Shown here: positions 1-5,558 of the stretch, piece by piece
Numbering within the stretch: position 1 is the stretch's first letter
Layout of the letters: every line of letters starts with the position of its first letter
DNA from: Bacillota bacterium
Lineage (GTDB): Bacteria > Bacillota_E > Symbiobacteriia > JAMDAP01
DNA length: 10,083 nt
Assembly (NCBI GenBank): GCA_023484675.1
Contig: JAMDAP010000006.1
Coordinates: 1-10,083 of the forward strand
Reading direction: 5' to 3'
The notes under the pieces: model-generated
The model's database searches: none
Told to the model about the DNA's origin: nothing
Seen by the model: the letters and a program-made list of their open reading frames with translations, nothing else
Position numbers and translations under genes: made by a program

Positions 1-2
1 TG

Positions 3-218
3 CCGAAGCACCCCGGGGCTTTGGCCTACGCCGTAGCCGCTGTGGCCGGTTGGCGCCAGCGGGACAAGCAAGCCCTGCTGGAGCTGGCGTCAGCGGCAGA
101 GCGCCTGCGGGTAGAGGCCCGCTACCTGCGCCGGGACATTGCCAGCATGCTCGGCCTGAGGCAGCGCCGGGAGGCTGGGGGCCGGCCTCCCTTCATCGGT
201 CCCTGCTCGGCCAACTAG
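3..218 (+). CDS. C-terminal part of an unrecognised protein
   Basis: This open frame enters from the left edge and stops with TAG, 16 bases before the next gene. About 71 residues are visible. The middle is a likely amphipathic, Arg/Glu/Ala-rich helix (around LLELASAAERLRVEARYLRR), followed by a short Gly/Pro-rich tail. No catalytic motif or membrane segment is visible and I do not recognise the family. A TTG at 21 could serve as a start, but there is no good ribosome binding site before it, so I treat the frame as the end of a longer gene. The tight spacing suggests co-transcription with the adenylyltransferase downstream. Confidence 0.5.
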   Translation, partial: PKHPGALAYAVAAVAGWRQRDKQALLELASAAERLRVEARYLRRDIASMLGLRQRREAGGRPPFIGPCSAN

Positions 219-234
219 CGGCAGGAGGTTCATT

Positions 235-1389
235 GTGGAGCATTTTGCCTTGACATCGTCGCAGCTCGAACGCTACGCCCGTCACCTTCGCCTGGCGGAA
301 GTGGGGCCGGAGGGGCAGGCCAAACTGCTGGCCGGCAAGGTGCTGGTGGTGGGAGCCGGCGGGCTTGGTTCGCCGGCGTCATTGTATCTGGCCGCAGCCG
401 GCGTCGGCACCCTCGGCCTGGTGGACGATGACCGCGTTTCCCTGAGCAACCTGCAGCGGCAGGTGCTGTACACGGAGGCTGACCTGGGCCAGCCCAAGGT
501 CGATGTCGCCCGGCGCCGGCTGAACGCCCTGAATCCAGACGTGCACGTGGTGGTCCACCCGCTGCGCCTGACACCCGAGAATGCCGCCCAAATCCTCGGC
601 GGCTACGATCTGGTGGTCAACGGCACCGACAACTTTCCCACCCGCTACCTGCTCAGCGATGCCTGCGCGCTGCTGGACAAACCCCTGGTGGACGGCAGCG
701 TGCTCGGTTTCACCGGGCAGGTCACCAGCTTCTTGCCTGGTCAGGGGTGCTACCGGTGCCTTTACCCCACGCCGCCGCCGCCGGGGGCGGTCCGCACCTG
801 CGCCGAGGCCGGGGTGCTGGGGGCCCTGGTAGGGCAGATTGGGTCGATGCAGGCGATGGAGGCCATCAAGCTGATTCTGGGTATCGGCGAGAGCCTGGCC
901 GGCCGCCTGCTCCTGGTGGACGCCCTGGCAGGAGAGACCCAGGAAATCCGCTGGACCCGTAACGCCGCCTGTCCCGCCTGCGGGGACGAGCCCGGCATCA
1001 GGGACGTACGGGGCGTCGACTACCCTGCCTTCTGCGGCCTGGCGTCGGCCGGCACGGCTCCTCCCCCCGACCGCCTCGACCTGACCCCGACCGACGTGCA
1101 CGACCTGCTGCAATCGGGGCAGGTGCTGCTGGTGGACGTGCGGGAGCCCTGGGAGTTCGCCATGCACCGGCTGCCCGGGTCCCGGCTGATGCCCTTCAGC
1201 CAGTTTCCCCAGTACGTGGGGGAGATCGACCCGGCCCGGGAGGTGGTCGTGATCTGCGAGCACGGTGAGCGCAGCCGGGCGGTCGTCGACTCCCTGCGCC
1301 GGGCCGGTCTGCGGCGCGTCTACAACCTGGAGGGGGGAATGGCGGCGTGGCTGGCTCAGGACCTGCCGGTGGAGCGGGAAAACCGCTAG
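235..1389 (+). CDS. moeB: MoeB/ThiF-type adenylyltransferase fused to rhodanese domain (MoeZ architecture)
   Basis: The protein has 384 residues. It adenylates the C-terminal glycine of a ubiquitin-like sulfur carrier (MoaD, ThiS or CysO type), and its rhodanese domain can then supply sulfur to form the thiocarboxylate. The ATP-binding glycine loop GAGGLGSP is at 40-47 and SNLQRQ at 71-76. The NGTDNFPTRY segment at 129-138 carries D132, equivalent to the catalytic Asp of MoeB. Zinc ligands are C172/C175 and C246/C249, and C189 matches the ThiF/MoeB cysteine. The rhodanese domain spans roughly 280-382, with active-site loop CEHGERS and catalytic C341. The GTG start is set by AGGAGG at 223-228, six bases upstream. 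The 3' end overlaps the JAMM peptidase gene, which supports a joint role. The specific carrier (Moco, thiamine or cysteine pathway) cannot be told from this window. Confidence 0.93.
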   Translation: MEHFALTSSQLERYARHLRLAEVGPEGQAKLLAGKVLVVGAGGLGSPASLYLAAAGVGTLGLVDDDRVSLSNLQRQVLYTEADLGQPKVDVARRRLNALNPDVHVVVHPLRLTPENAAQILGGYDLVVNGTDNFPTRYLLSDACALLDKPLVDGSVLGFTGQVTSFLPGQGCYRCLYPTPPPPGAVRTCAEAGVLGALVGQIGSMQAMEAIKLILGIGESLAGRLLLVDALAGETQEIRWTRNAACPACGDEPGIRDVRGVDYPAFCGLASAGTAPPPDRLDLTPTDVHDLLQSGQVLLVDVREPWEFAMHRLPGSRLMPFSQFPQYVGEIDPAREVVVICEHGERSRAVVDSLRRAGLRRVYNLEGGMAAWLAQDLPVERENR

Positions 1390-1955
1390 GCGGCGCGCCC
1401 ATCCCACGTCCTCGGCCCAAACTGCCGATTGCCCTGACCGCGGACCTGGTGCGGCAGATGCTGGACCATGCCCGGCGGGAGTCGCCCCGCGAGTGCTGCG
1501 GCCTCCTCACCCTGACCAGTGCCTCGGTGGAACCTTCGCCGGAACTTTGGGTGGAACTCTGGGGTCCGCCCGCCGTGGGGCCCCGCCTCCTGCCCCTCAC
1601 CTACCACCCCGCGCGCAACCTGGCGGAGTCGCCGGAGCGCTACGACATGCACCCGGATGACCTGCTGCGGGTCCTGACGGCCGCGGAGCAGGGGGGAGAG
1701 GGCCTCTGGGGACTGGTTCACTCCCACGTACGCCACGAGGCCTTTCCTTCCGACGTGGACCGGCGGCACGCCTACTACCCCGAGGCCCTCTATCTGATCC
1801 TGAGCCTCTGGCGGTCGGCGGCGGTGGGACAGGGCTTTAGGGCCCTTGGCGAGGCTGTGGTTCGGGGATACCGCATCGTTGATGGGGGAGTGGAGGAGGT
1901 CCCTCTGCTTTCCTTGCCGATTGCCTCTGTCAGACAACCAGGGGAACCGCTATAA
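1347..1955 (+). CDS. JAMM/Mov34 (MPN+) metallopeptidase, Mec+-like
   Basis: A zinc peptidase of the JAMM family (M67). Bacterial members such as mycobacterial Mec+ release an amino acid (cysteine) from a ubiquitin-like sulfur carrier. The motif is complete: glutamate E49 in PRECCGLL (47-54), then H125-S-H127, seven residues, S135 and D138. The following AYYPEALYLILSL matches the core strand of the family. The start is uncertain. GTG 1347 has a G-rich Shine-Dalgarno-like run at 1329-1337 and overlaps moeB by 43 bases, but the first 25 residues (Gly/Pro/Arg-rich) lie outside the domain, so true translation might begin nearer residue 26-28. The moeB overlap suggests translational coupling, and pairing with an activating enzyme is known for sulfur-carrier and ubiquitin-like systems. 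No carrier gene is visible here. Confidence 0.85.
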   Translation: MAGSGPAGGAGKPLGGAPIPRPRPKLPIALTADLVRQMLDHARRESPRECCGLLTLTSASVEPSPELWVELWGPPAVGPRLLPLTYHPARNLAESPERYDMHPDDLLRVLTAAEQGGEGLWGLVHSHVRHEAFPSDVDRRHAYYPEALYLILSLWRSAAVGQGFRALGEAVVRGYRIVDGGVEEVPLLSLPIASVRQPGEPL

Positions 1956-1956
1956 T
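1927..1956 (+). promoter_or_regulatory. Candidate promoter for putB
   Basis: A perfect TATAAT at 1951-1956 lies across the JAMM stop codon, in strikingly AT-rich bases for this window. The best -35 is CTGTCA (1927-1932, 4 of 6 matches to TTGACA) with an 18-base spacer, so the -35 is weak. Transcription would start near 1963, just before the tandem repeat. The weak -35 would suit an activated promoter, which is inference. Confidence 0.5.
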
Positions 1957-1966
1957 AATGTCGTGC

Positions 1967-2004
1967 CTGAAATCACGAGGCGCAACTGAAATCACGAGGC
2001 ACAA
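1967..2004 (+). repeat. 19-bp tandem direct repeat in the putB leader
   Basis: Two head-to-tail copies, CTGAAATCACGAGGCGCAA (1967-1985) and CTGAAATCACGAGGCACAA (1986-2004), differ at one base. They sit between the candidate -10 box and the putB start. The flanking GTGCCT (1963-1968) can pair with AGGCAC (1997-2002), so a loose hairpin across the repeat is also possible. Regular spacing close to two helical turns suggests a regulator binding two same-face sites. No regulator is identified. Confidence 0.7.
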
Positions 2005-2030
2005 CTCCTGTCGAGTGAGGTCGATTAGAC

Positions 2031-2954
2031 GTGGATTTGAACCGCGTTGCCCGCAAGACCATCCTCTCTGTTGCCGGTAATCAAGTCGTGACGCGATTCG
2101 CCAAGAGCTATGGGATGCGGTTGGGGGCACGGCGCTTCGTTGCCGGAGACACCCTGGAACAGGCCCTGGCGGCCGTGCAGGCCCTGAACCGCAAGAGCAT
2201 TTGCGTCACCCTGGACCTGCTGGGAGAGAGCGTGCACAGTGAGGAGGCGGCGCGCGCGGCTGCGGCCTCGGTTCGGGAGGTTCTGGACGGCATCAAGGCC
2301 GCCGGTGTCGACAGCAACGTGTCCGTGAAGCTCACCCAGATGGGGCTCGACGTCTCCTACGACCTTTGCCTGGAGAACATGCGCTCCATTCTGGGACGGG
2401 CCCGGGAACTCGGGAACTTCGTCCGGGTGGACATGGAAGACTCGGCCCATGTGGACGTCACTCTAGAGCTGTACCGGCAGCTTCGCTCCGAGTTCGAGAA
2501 CACGGGCATCGTGCTGCAGTCCTACCTGTACCGGACGGAGAGGGACCTGCAGTCACTGGGTGACCTGGCCTTCAATACGCGCTTCGTCAAGGGCGCCTAC
2601 AGCGAGCCGGCCAGCGTGGCCTACCCCCGCAAGCCAGATGTGGACGCCAACTACAACCGCTTGGTGCGCCTGCACCTGGAGGCCGCACGCTACGCCGCAG
2701 TCGCCACGCACGACGACGCCATCATCGGTGCGACCCTGGAGCTGGTGAAGAGCCACGGGCTCCCCAAGGATCAGTTTGAGTTCCAGATGCTCTACGGTAT
2801 CCGGGCCGGGCGTCAGCAGGAACTGGCCGGGCAGGGGTACAAGATGCGCGTGTATGTGCCCTTTGGTCTGGAGTGGTACCCTTACTTCACCCGACGGCTG
2901 GCGGAGAGGCCTGCCAACGTGTTCTTCGTCATGAAGAACTTCTTCGCCAAGTAA
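2031..2954 (+). CDS. putB: Proline dehydrogenase, monofunctional, FAD-dependent
   Basis: The protein has 307 residues, the usual size of single-domain bacterial PRODH. It oxidises L-proline to delta-1-pyrroline-5-carboxylate using FAD and passes electrons to the membrane quinone pool. The TIM-barrel motifs are all present: TLDLLGE (60-66), SVKLTQMGLD with K100 (98-107), VRVDMEDS with D134 (131-138), the QSYLYRTERDL strand (163-173), RFVKGAY (184-190), ATHD (225-228), EFQMLYGIR (250-258), and the substrate-carboxylate motif YFTRRLAE with R288/R289 (285-292). The GTG start follows GAGG at 2017-2020, ten bases upstream. No P5C dehydrogenase gene (the usual partner) is in the window. The gene appears to be a single transcription unit, with its own promoter candidate, a repeat-bearing leader and a terminator. 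Confidence 0.95.
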   Translation: MDLNRVARKTILSVAGNQVVTRFAKSYGMRLGARRFVAGDTLEQALAAVQALNRKSICVTLDLLGESVHSEEAARAAAASVREVLDGIKAAGVDSNVSVKLTQMGLDVSYDLCLENMRSILGRARELGNFVRVDMEDSAHVDVTLELYRQLRSEFENTGIVLQSYLYRTERDLQSLGDLAFNTRFVKGAYSEPASVAYPRKPDVDANYNRLVRLHLEAARYAAVATHDDAIIGATLELVKSHGLPKDQFEFQMLYGIRAGRQQELAGQGYKMRVYVPFGLEWYPYFTRRLAERPANVFFVMKNFFAK

Positions 2955-3007
2955 CGCTCTACGGCATGGCACGGCGACAGGACCGAGCTTGGAATATGCA
3001 TTGTGAC

Positions 3008-3039
3008 GGGGTCGGCGAAAGCCGGTCCCTTATTTTTAT
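3008..3039 (+). terminator. Rho-independent terminator after putB
   Basis: GGGGTCGGC (3008-3016) and GCCGGTCCC (3021-3029) form a nine-pair stem with two G-T wobbles, closed by a GAAA tetraloop. The T-rich TTATTTTTAT follows. It lies 53 bases after the putB stop. It also sits only about 12 bases before the Shine-Dalgarno of the nuoE remnant, leaving no room for a promoter between them. Confidence 0.85.
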
Positions 3040-3062
3040 CCTCAGGTCGTGGGAGGTGGAGG

Positions 3063-3481
3063 GTAATCGATACAAAATGCATTACGTCCACCGATCCGCG
3101 CTTCGCTGACCTCGACCAGGTGATCGGGAAGTACCGGCCCATCCGCGGCGGGCTGTCTGCCTGGGCACCGCCTGCTACGTCAAGGGCGGCGGCAAAGTGC
3201 TCGGCGAACTCAAGGCACAGCTCGGCATTGACCCCGGCCAGGTGACCCCGGACGGCGAGTTTTCCCTGGAAGTGGCCCGCTGCGTCGGTGCCTGCAGCCT
3301 GGCGCCGGCGGTAGTCGTGGACGGCGAGGTCCACGCCCGCATAACACCGGAGCAGGTGAAGGGGCTGCTGGCACAGGTCCGCCAGAGCGCGCCGGCGGAG
3401 GCCGAGCCTGAGACGGCTGGCGCGGTGGCGGCAGTTCCATCGGCGACAATCCCCGCTCGCGTGGAGGTGTCGACGTCATGA
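3063..3481 (+). pseudogene. Degraded NuoE/HymA-like [2Fe-2S] subunit (24 kDa type)
   Basis: The family feeds electrons between NAD(H) and complex I or an electron-bifurcating hydrogenase. Frame one reads CITSTDPRFADLDQVIGKYR and onward to GGL (about 3078-3155), the normal NuoE beginning. From about 3149 the homology continues in another frame with AVCLGTACYVKGGGK, EVARCVGACSLAP and VTPEQVKGLL-like sequence to the stop at 3481. All four cluster cysteines (Cx4C and Cx3C) survive, but roughly 50 residues of the helical N-terminal half are missing and the frames do not join. A good Shine-Dalgarno (GGAGGT, 3052-3057) is followed by GTA at 3063, apparently a mutated start codon. The tail after about 3375 is Ala/Glu/Pro-rich. 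The stop overlaps the nuoF start (ATGA). It cannot give a normal NuoE unless the sequence is wrong. Confidence 0.85.
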
Positions 3482-4391
3482 CCACCGCGGTAGGCGGCAA
3501 GCTTGGCTTCAAGGGTCTCGAGGAACTGCGGCTGCGCGGTCAGGCGAAGATGCTCATGCGGCGCGGCCAGCCCCCGGCCGGGGCCCTGCGTGCGGCGGGC
3601 GTTTTGCCCAGGCTCTGCATCATGGTCTGCGGCGACACCGGTTGCCTGGCCAGAAAGAGTGACAAGACCCGCGCCGCCCTGGAACAGGCCATGGCGGCCC
3701 ACGGGCTGGAGAGCGAGATTCAGGTGGTTCGCAGCGGCTGCTTCGGCTTCTGTGCCCAGGCGCCGGTGGTGGTACCCTCCCCGAGGGCATCTTCTACTGC
3801 CAGGTGAAGCCTGAGGACGCAGAGGAGATCGTCGCCAAGCACATTCTCGGCGGCGGGCCGGTGCAGCGCCTGCTGTACCAGCCCGACCCCAAGGTGCGCG
3901 ACCGTGTGGCGCAGATGGCCGCCATGTCCTTCTTCAAGGGCCAGTACCGCATCGCCCTCCGCAACCTGGGCCTGAATCGACCCCGAGGACATCGAAGAGG
4001 CCGTAGCCGCCCGGGCTTACGGGCTCTGGCCAGGGTCCTGCGGGGGATGCCGCCGGACGAGGTCATCGAGCAGGTCACCCGCTCCGGCCTGCGTGGCCGC
4101 GGCGGCGCCGGCTTCCCCACCGGCCTCAAGGGGGCGGCGGTGAAGAAGGAACCCGGCGATGTCAAGTACGTGACCTGTAACGCCGACGAGGGCGACCCCG
4201 GCGCCTTCATGGACCGCGGCATCCTGGAGGGCGACCAGCACTCGGTATTGGAGGCCATGGCCATCGCCGGCTACACGGTGGGAAGCCACCACGGCTTCAT
4301 CTACGTGCGGGCCGAGTACCCCAATGCAGTGCGCCGCCTGGAGAAGTGCACCGGCTGTACCCTTTGCGTCCGCGTCTGCCCTTCCGGCGCC
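3478..4391 (+). pseudogene. Degraded NuoF/HymB-like NADH-binding flavoprotein subunit
   Basis: HymB/HydB-type NuoF proteins bind FMN and NAD(H) and begin with a thioredoxin-like [2Fe-2S] domain. Here that domain is present (CGDTGC and GCFGFC cysteines, about 3628-3755). A lost base near 3775-3780 moves the frame before PEGIFYCQVKPEDAEEIV. An extra A at 3975/3976 and a missing base near 4020 create a short frame swap over IDPEDIEEAVAARAY. The FMN loop GRGGAGFPTGLK and CNADEGDPGAFMDR follow (about 4098-4216), but the next conserved Trp is Gly (GGG at 4131). After YVRAEYPNAVRRLE (to about 4343) the sequence jumps in frame to KCTGCTLCVRVCPSGA, a C-terminal 4Fe-4S motif. Some 250 residues of SLBB and iron-sulfur domain are therefore gone, and no functional enzyme is expected. 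Confidence 0.87.
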
Positions 4392-4695
4392 GGCCGTTCC
4401 CTTCATCATGGCCGGAAACGCCACCATCGTCCTGGTGTACTGGCTGGTGGTTCGCCTGACCAGGAGCCACACCCTGGAGTGGGGTTCCTGGCTGGGGGTG
4501 GCCTCTGGCGCCCTGGCCAAGTACCTGGTCATCTCTGGGGCTGTCAACCTCCTGCTCCACCTGCCGCCCAAGCTGGCCGTCGCCATGGGCACGCCCCAAC
4601 TGGTCACGGCTCTGATCGGAGGAGCGGCCGCCCTTCTGGTTGCAAAGGCACTGGAGGCAGCAGGCATTCGGCCGAACCGCCCGTCAGCGGTATGA
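4384..4695 (+). pseudogene. C-terminal fragment of an ECF transporter S component
   Basis: About 103 residues from PAPAVPFIMAGNATIVLVYW to a TGA at 4693. Three hydrophobic segments are visible: PAVPFIMAGNATIVLVYWLV, then GVASGALAKYLVISGAVNLL, then PQLVTALIGGAAALLVAKAL. The PFIMxGN and PQLxTALIGG signatures match substrate-binding S components of energy-coupling factor vitamin/metal importers. These are normally about 170-190 residues with six helices, so roughly the first half is missing. The reading frame begins inside the nuoF remnant, with no start codon or ribosome binding site of its own. The substrate cannot be inferred. Family assignment is by pattern memory and is fairly but not fully secure. 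Confidence 0.7.
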
Positions 4696-4716
4696 CCTCC
4701 AGGGCAAGTCTCGGCC

Positions 4717-4732
4717 CGCCGGCACGCCGGCG
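4717..4732. repeat. GC-rich inverted repeat between ECF remnant and yunC
   Basis: CGCCGGC (4717-4723) and GCCGGCG (4726-4732) are exact inverted copies with a two-base centre. No T-run follows, so it is not a standard terminator. It lies 21 bases after the ECF stop and 55 bases before yunC. Confidence 0.4.
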
Positions 4733-4786
4733 CAAGTCCCTGCCCGCCGCCGCATAGACTGGGCGGTAGGGAAGGGGGTTGCAGCG

Positions 4787-5089
4787 GTGGTCGAGATGAA
4801 GCCCATCAGCATCGACGGCCGCCTGGCCGTCGGCGTTACCGTAGACCTGCCCAAGACGCGGTTGGTCGCTATCAGCACGGGCAATGGATACATCATGTGC
4901 GGGGCCCTGGACGTCGGACTCCTCAACACCAAGTTGGCCGAGAGAGAGATCGTGGCTGGCCGGGCCTTAGGTGTGCGCACCCTGGACGACCTTCTGGACA
5001 GGCCCCTGGAGAGCGTTACGGATGCCGCCCGCCGCATCGGGGTCAAGGAGGGCATGCCGGGGCGGGACGCCCTCAGCCTAATGTTCTGA
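4787..5089 (+). CDS. yunC: YunC-like DUF1805 protein
   Basis: With GTG 4787 as start, the product is 100 residues, matching Bacillus YunC (about 101). A G-rich Shine-Dalgarno (AAGGGGG, about 4772-4778) lies eight or so bases upstream, so I prefer this start over the longer frame from 4640, whose first 49 residues look like translated intergenic sequence. Recognisable family segments are VEMKPISIDG at the start, LPKTRLVAIST, GYIMCGALDVGLLN, IVAGRALGVRTLDDLLD and the C-terminal GMPGRDAL. It is small and soluble, with no signal peptide or membrane segment. The biochemical role of DUF1805 is not established. It is the only intact gene in the damaged middle region and is followed by a strong hairpin terminator. 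Confidence 0.88.
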   Translation: MVEMKPISIDGRLAVGVTVDLPKTRLVAISTGNGYIMCGALDVGLLNTKLAEREIVAGRALGVRTLDDLLDRPLESVTDAARRIGVKEGMPGRDALSLMF

Positions 5090-5179
5090 TGCACTACGGT
5101 CCATTGTCAGAGCGCGACGCTGCAGTCGATTCCGGCGGGGTTGGGGAAGGAGTCGGTTCGATGCCGCACCGCAGAAGAA

Positions 5180-5215
5180 GTGGCGGGCGGCGAGTCACCA
5201 TGTCTGCCGCCCCAC
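5180..5215 (+). other. Hairpin in the yunC 3' region
   Basis: GTGG-CG-GGCGGC (5180-5191) pairs with GCCGCCCCAC (5206-5215) as a ten-pair stem with a two-base bulge and a 14-base loop. It is not followed by T residues. It sits 11 bases before the terminator hairpin, so the two may form one structured 3' end or a small RNA. No known riboswitch core was recognised. Confidence 0.45.
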
Positions 5216-5225
5216 CTCAACAAAA

Positions 5226-5264
5226 CGAAAGAGCGGTCGGGAGGACGTCCTGGCCGCTCTTTCG
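5226..5264 (+). terminator. Strong hairpin terminator after yunC, possibly bidirectional
   Basis: CGAAAGAGCGGTC (5226-5238) pairs with GGCCGCTCTTTCG (5252-5264) over 13 bases with one G-T wobble. The loop contains the palindrome AGGACGTCCT. The descending arm ends in CTCTTTCGTCTT and the upstream flank is A-rich (CAACAAAACGAAAG), so it could terminate from either side. The T-run is short and interrupted. Confidence 0.75.
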
Positions 5265-5399
5265 TCTTGCCTATGGTGTCGGTGCCGTGGGGCCGACCGG
5301 GGTTGGAGTCGAGCACGTTGATGTCAGAGGGGGCGCGTCACATCATCTAGGCCATGGTGAACCACGGCGTTCGCCTCCTGGCCGCGCTCTCCGGGGTGT

Positions 5400-5427
5400 T
5401 TGTCTAGGTAAAGGTAGCAACTATAAT
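5400..5427 (+). promoter_or_regulatory. Candidate promoter of the cytochrome c maturation operon
   Basis: TATAAT at 5422-5427 is preceded by TTGTCT (5400-5405, 4 of 6 matches to TTGACA) with a 16-base spacer. It lies in the only AT-rich island of the region (5410-5495), about 130 bases before the first gene start. Transcription would begin around 5433-5436, inside the CCCCATGGGG palindrome. Confidence 0.6.
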
Positions 5428-5439
5428 ACCCCATGGGGT
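5428..5439. promoter_or_regulatory. Palindromic operator candidate ACCCCATGGGGT
   Basis: A perfect 12-bp palindrome immediately follows the -10 box and covers the expected transcription start. Facing C-tract and G-tract half-sites recall operators of CsoR-family repressors, but that comparison is inference and no such regulator is in the window. An ATG within it (5433) opens the ccm leader frame, but lacks a ribosome binding site. Confidence 0.4.
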
Positions 5440-5521
5440 TTATTTACAAAGATAATGATACACGACCGTCGTTAACAGTTTCACAATATCTTCACAGGGC
5501 TGTGCCACAGTCAGGGCGGAG

Positions 5522-5538
5522 CCCCCGACGCTCGGGGG
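5522..5538 (+). promoter_or_regulatory. Leader hairpin just upstream of the first ccm-operon gene
   Basis: CCCCCGA (5522-5528) and TCGGGGG (5532-5538) pair perfectly around a three-base CGC loop, nine bases before the Shine-Dalgarno GGAGGG (5548-5553). Such a stable stem in the 5' leader could affect translation or mRNA stability. No known riboswitch was recognised in 5440-5558. Confidence 0.45.
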
Positions 5539-5558
5539 TAACACCTGGAGGGAGAGCT

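Noticed and set aside
379..1407. Long open frame on the minus strand opposite moeB (342 aa)
   Set aside because: High-GC codon structure of moeB creates the antisense frame; its product is His/Gln/Gly-rich with no family motif.
4392..4757. Continuation of the nuoF frame after CPSGA as a natural fusion protein
   Set aside because: The residues past CPSGA are Gly/His/Pro/Arg-rich nonsense, while the alternative frame encodes clear ECF membrane helices.
5150..5175. GGTTCGATGCC stretch resembling a tRNA T-arm
   Set aside because: Only three pairs form around the loop and no acceptor, D or anticodon arms can be drawn.
5354..5407. 17-codon frame MVNHGVRLLAALSGVFV
   Set aside because: No ribosome binding site and immediate stop; it may be a gene relic, but too short to support.
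5433..5558. Upstream ATG extending the SHOCT-type protein by 42 residues
   Set aside because: It lies at the predicted transcription start without a ribosome site and would place a hydrophilic extension before a clean signal peptide.
5090..5558. Possible cobalamin or T-box riboswitch in the intergenic region
   Set aside because: Isolated fragments such as GGGAAGG and ACCGC occur, but the conserved cores and their order are absent.
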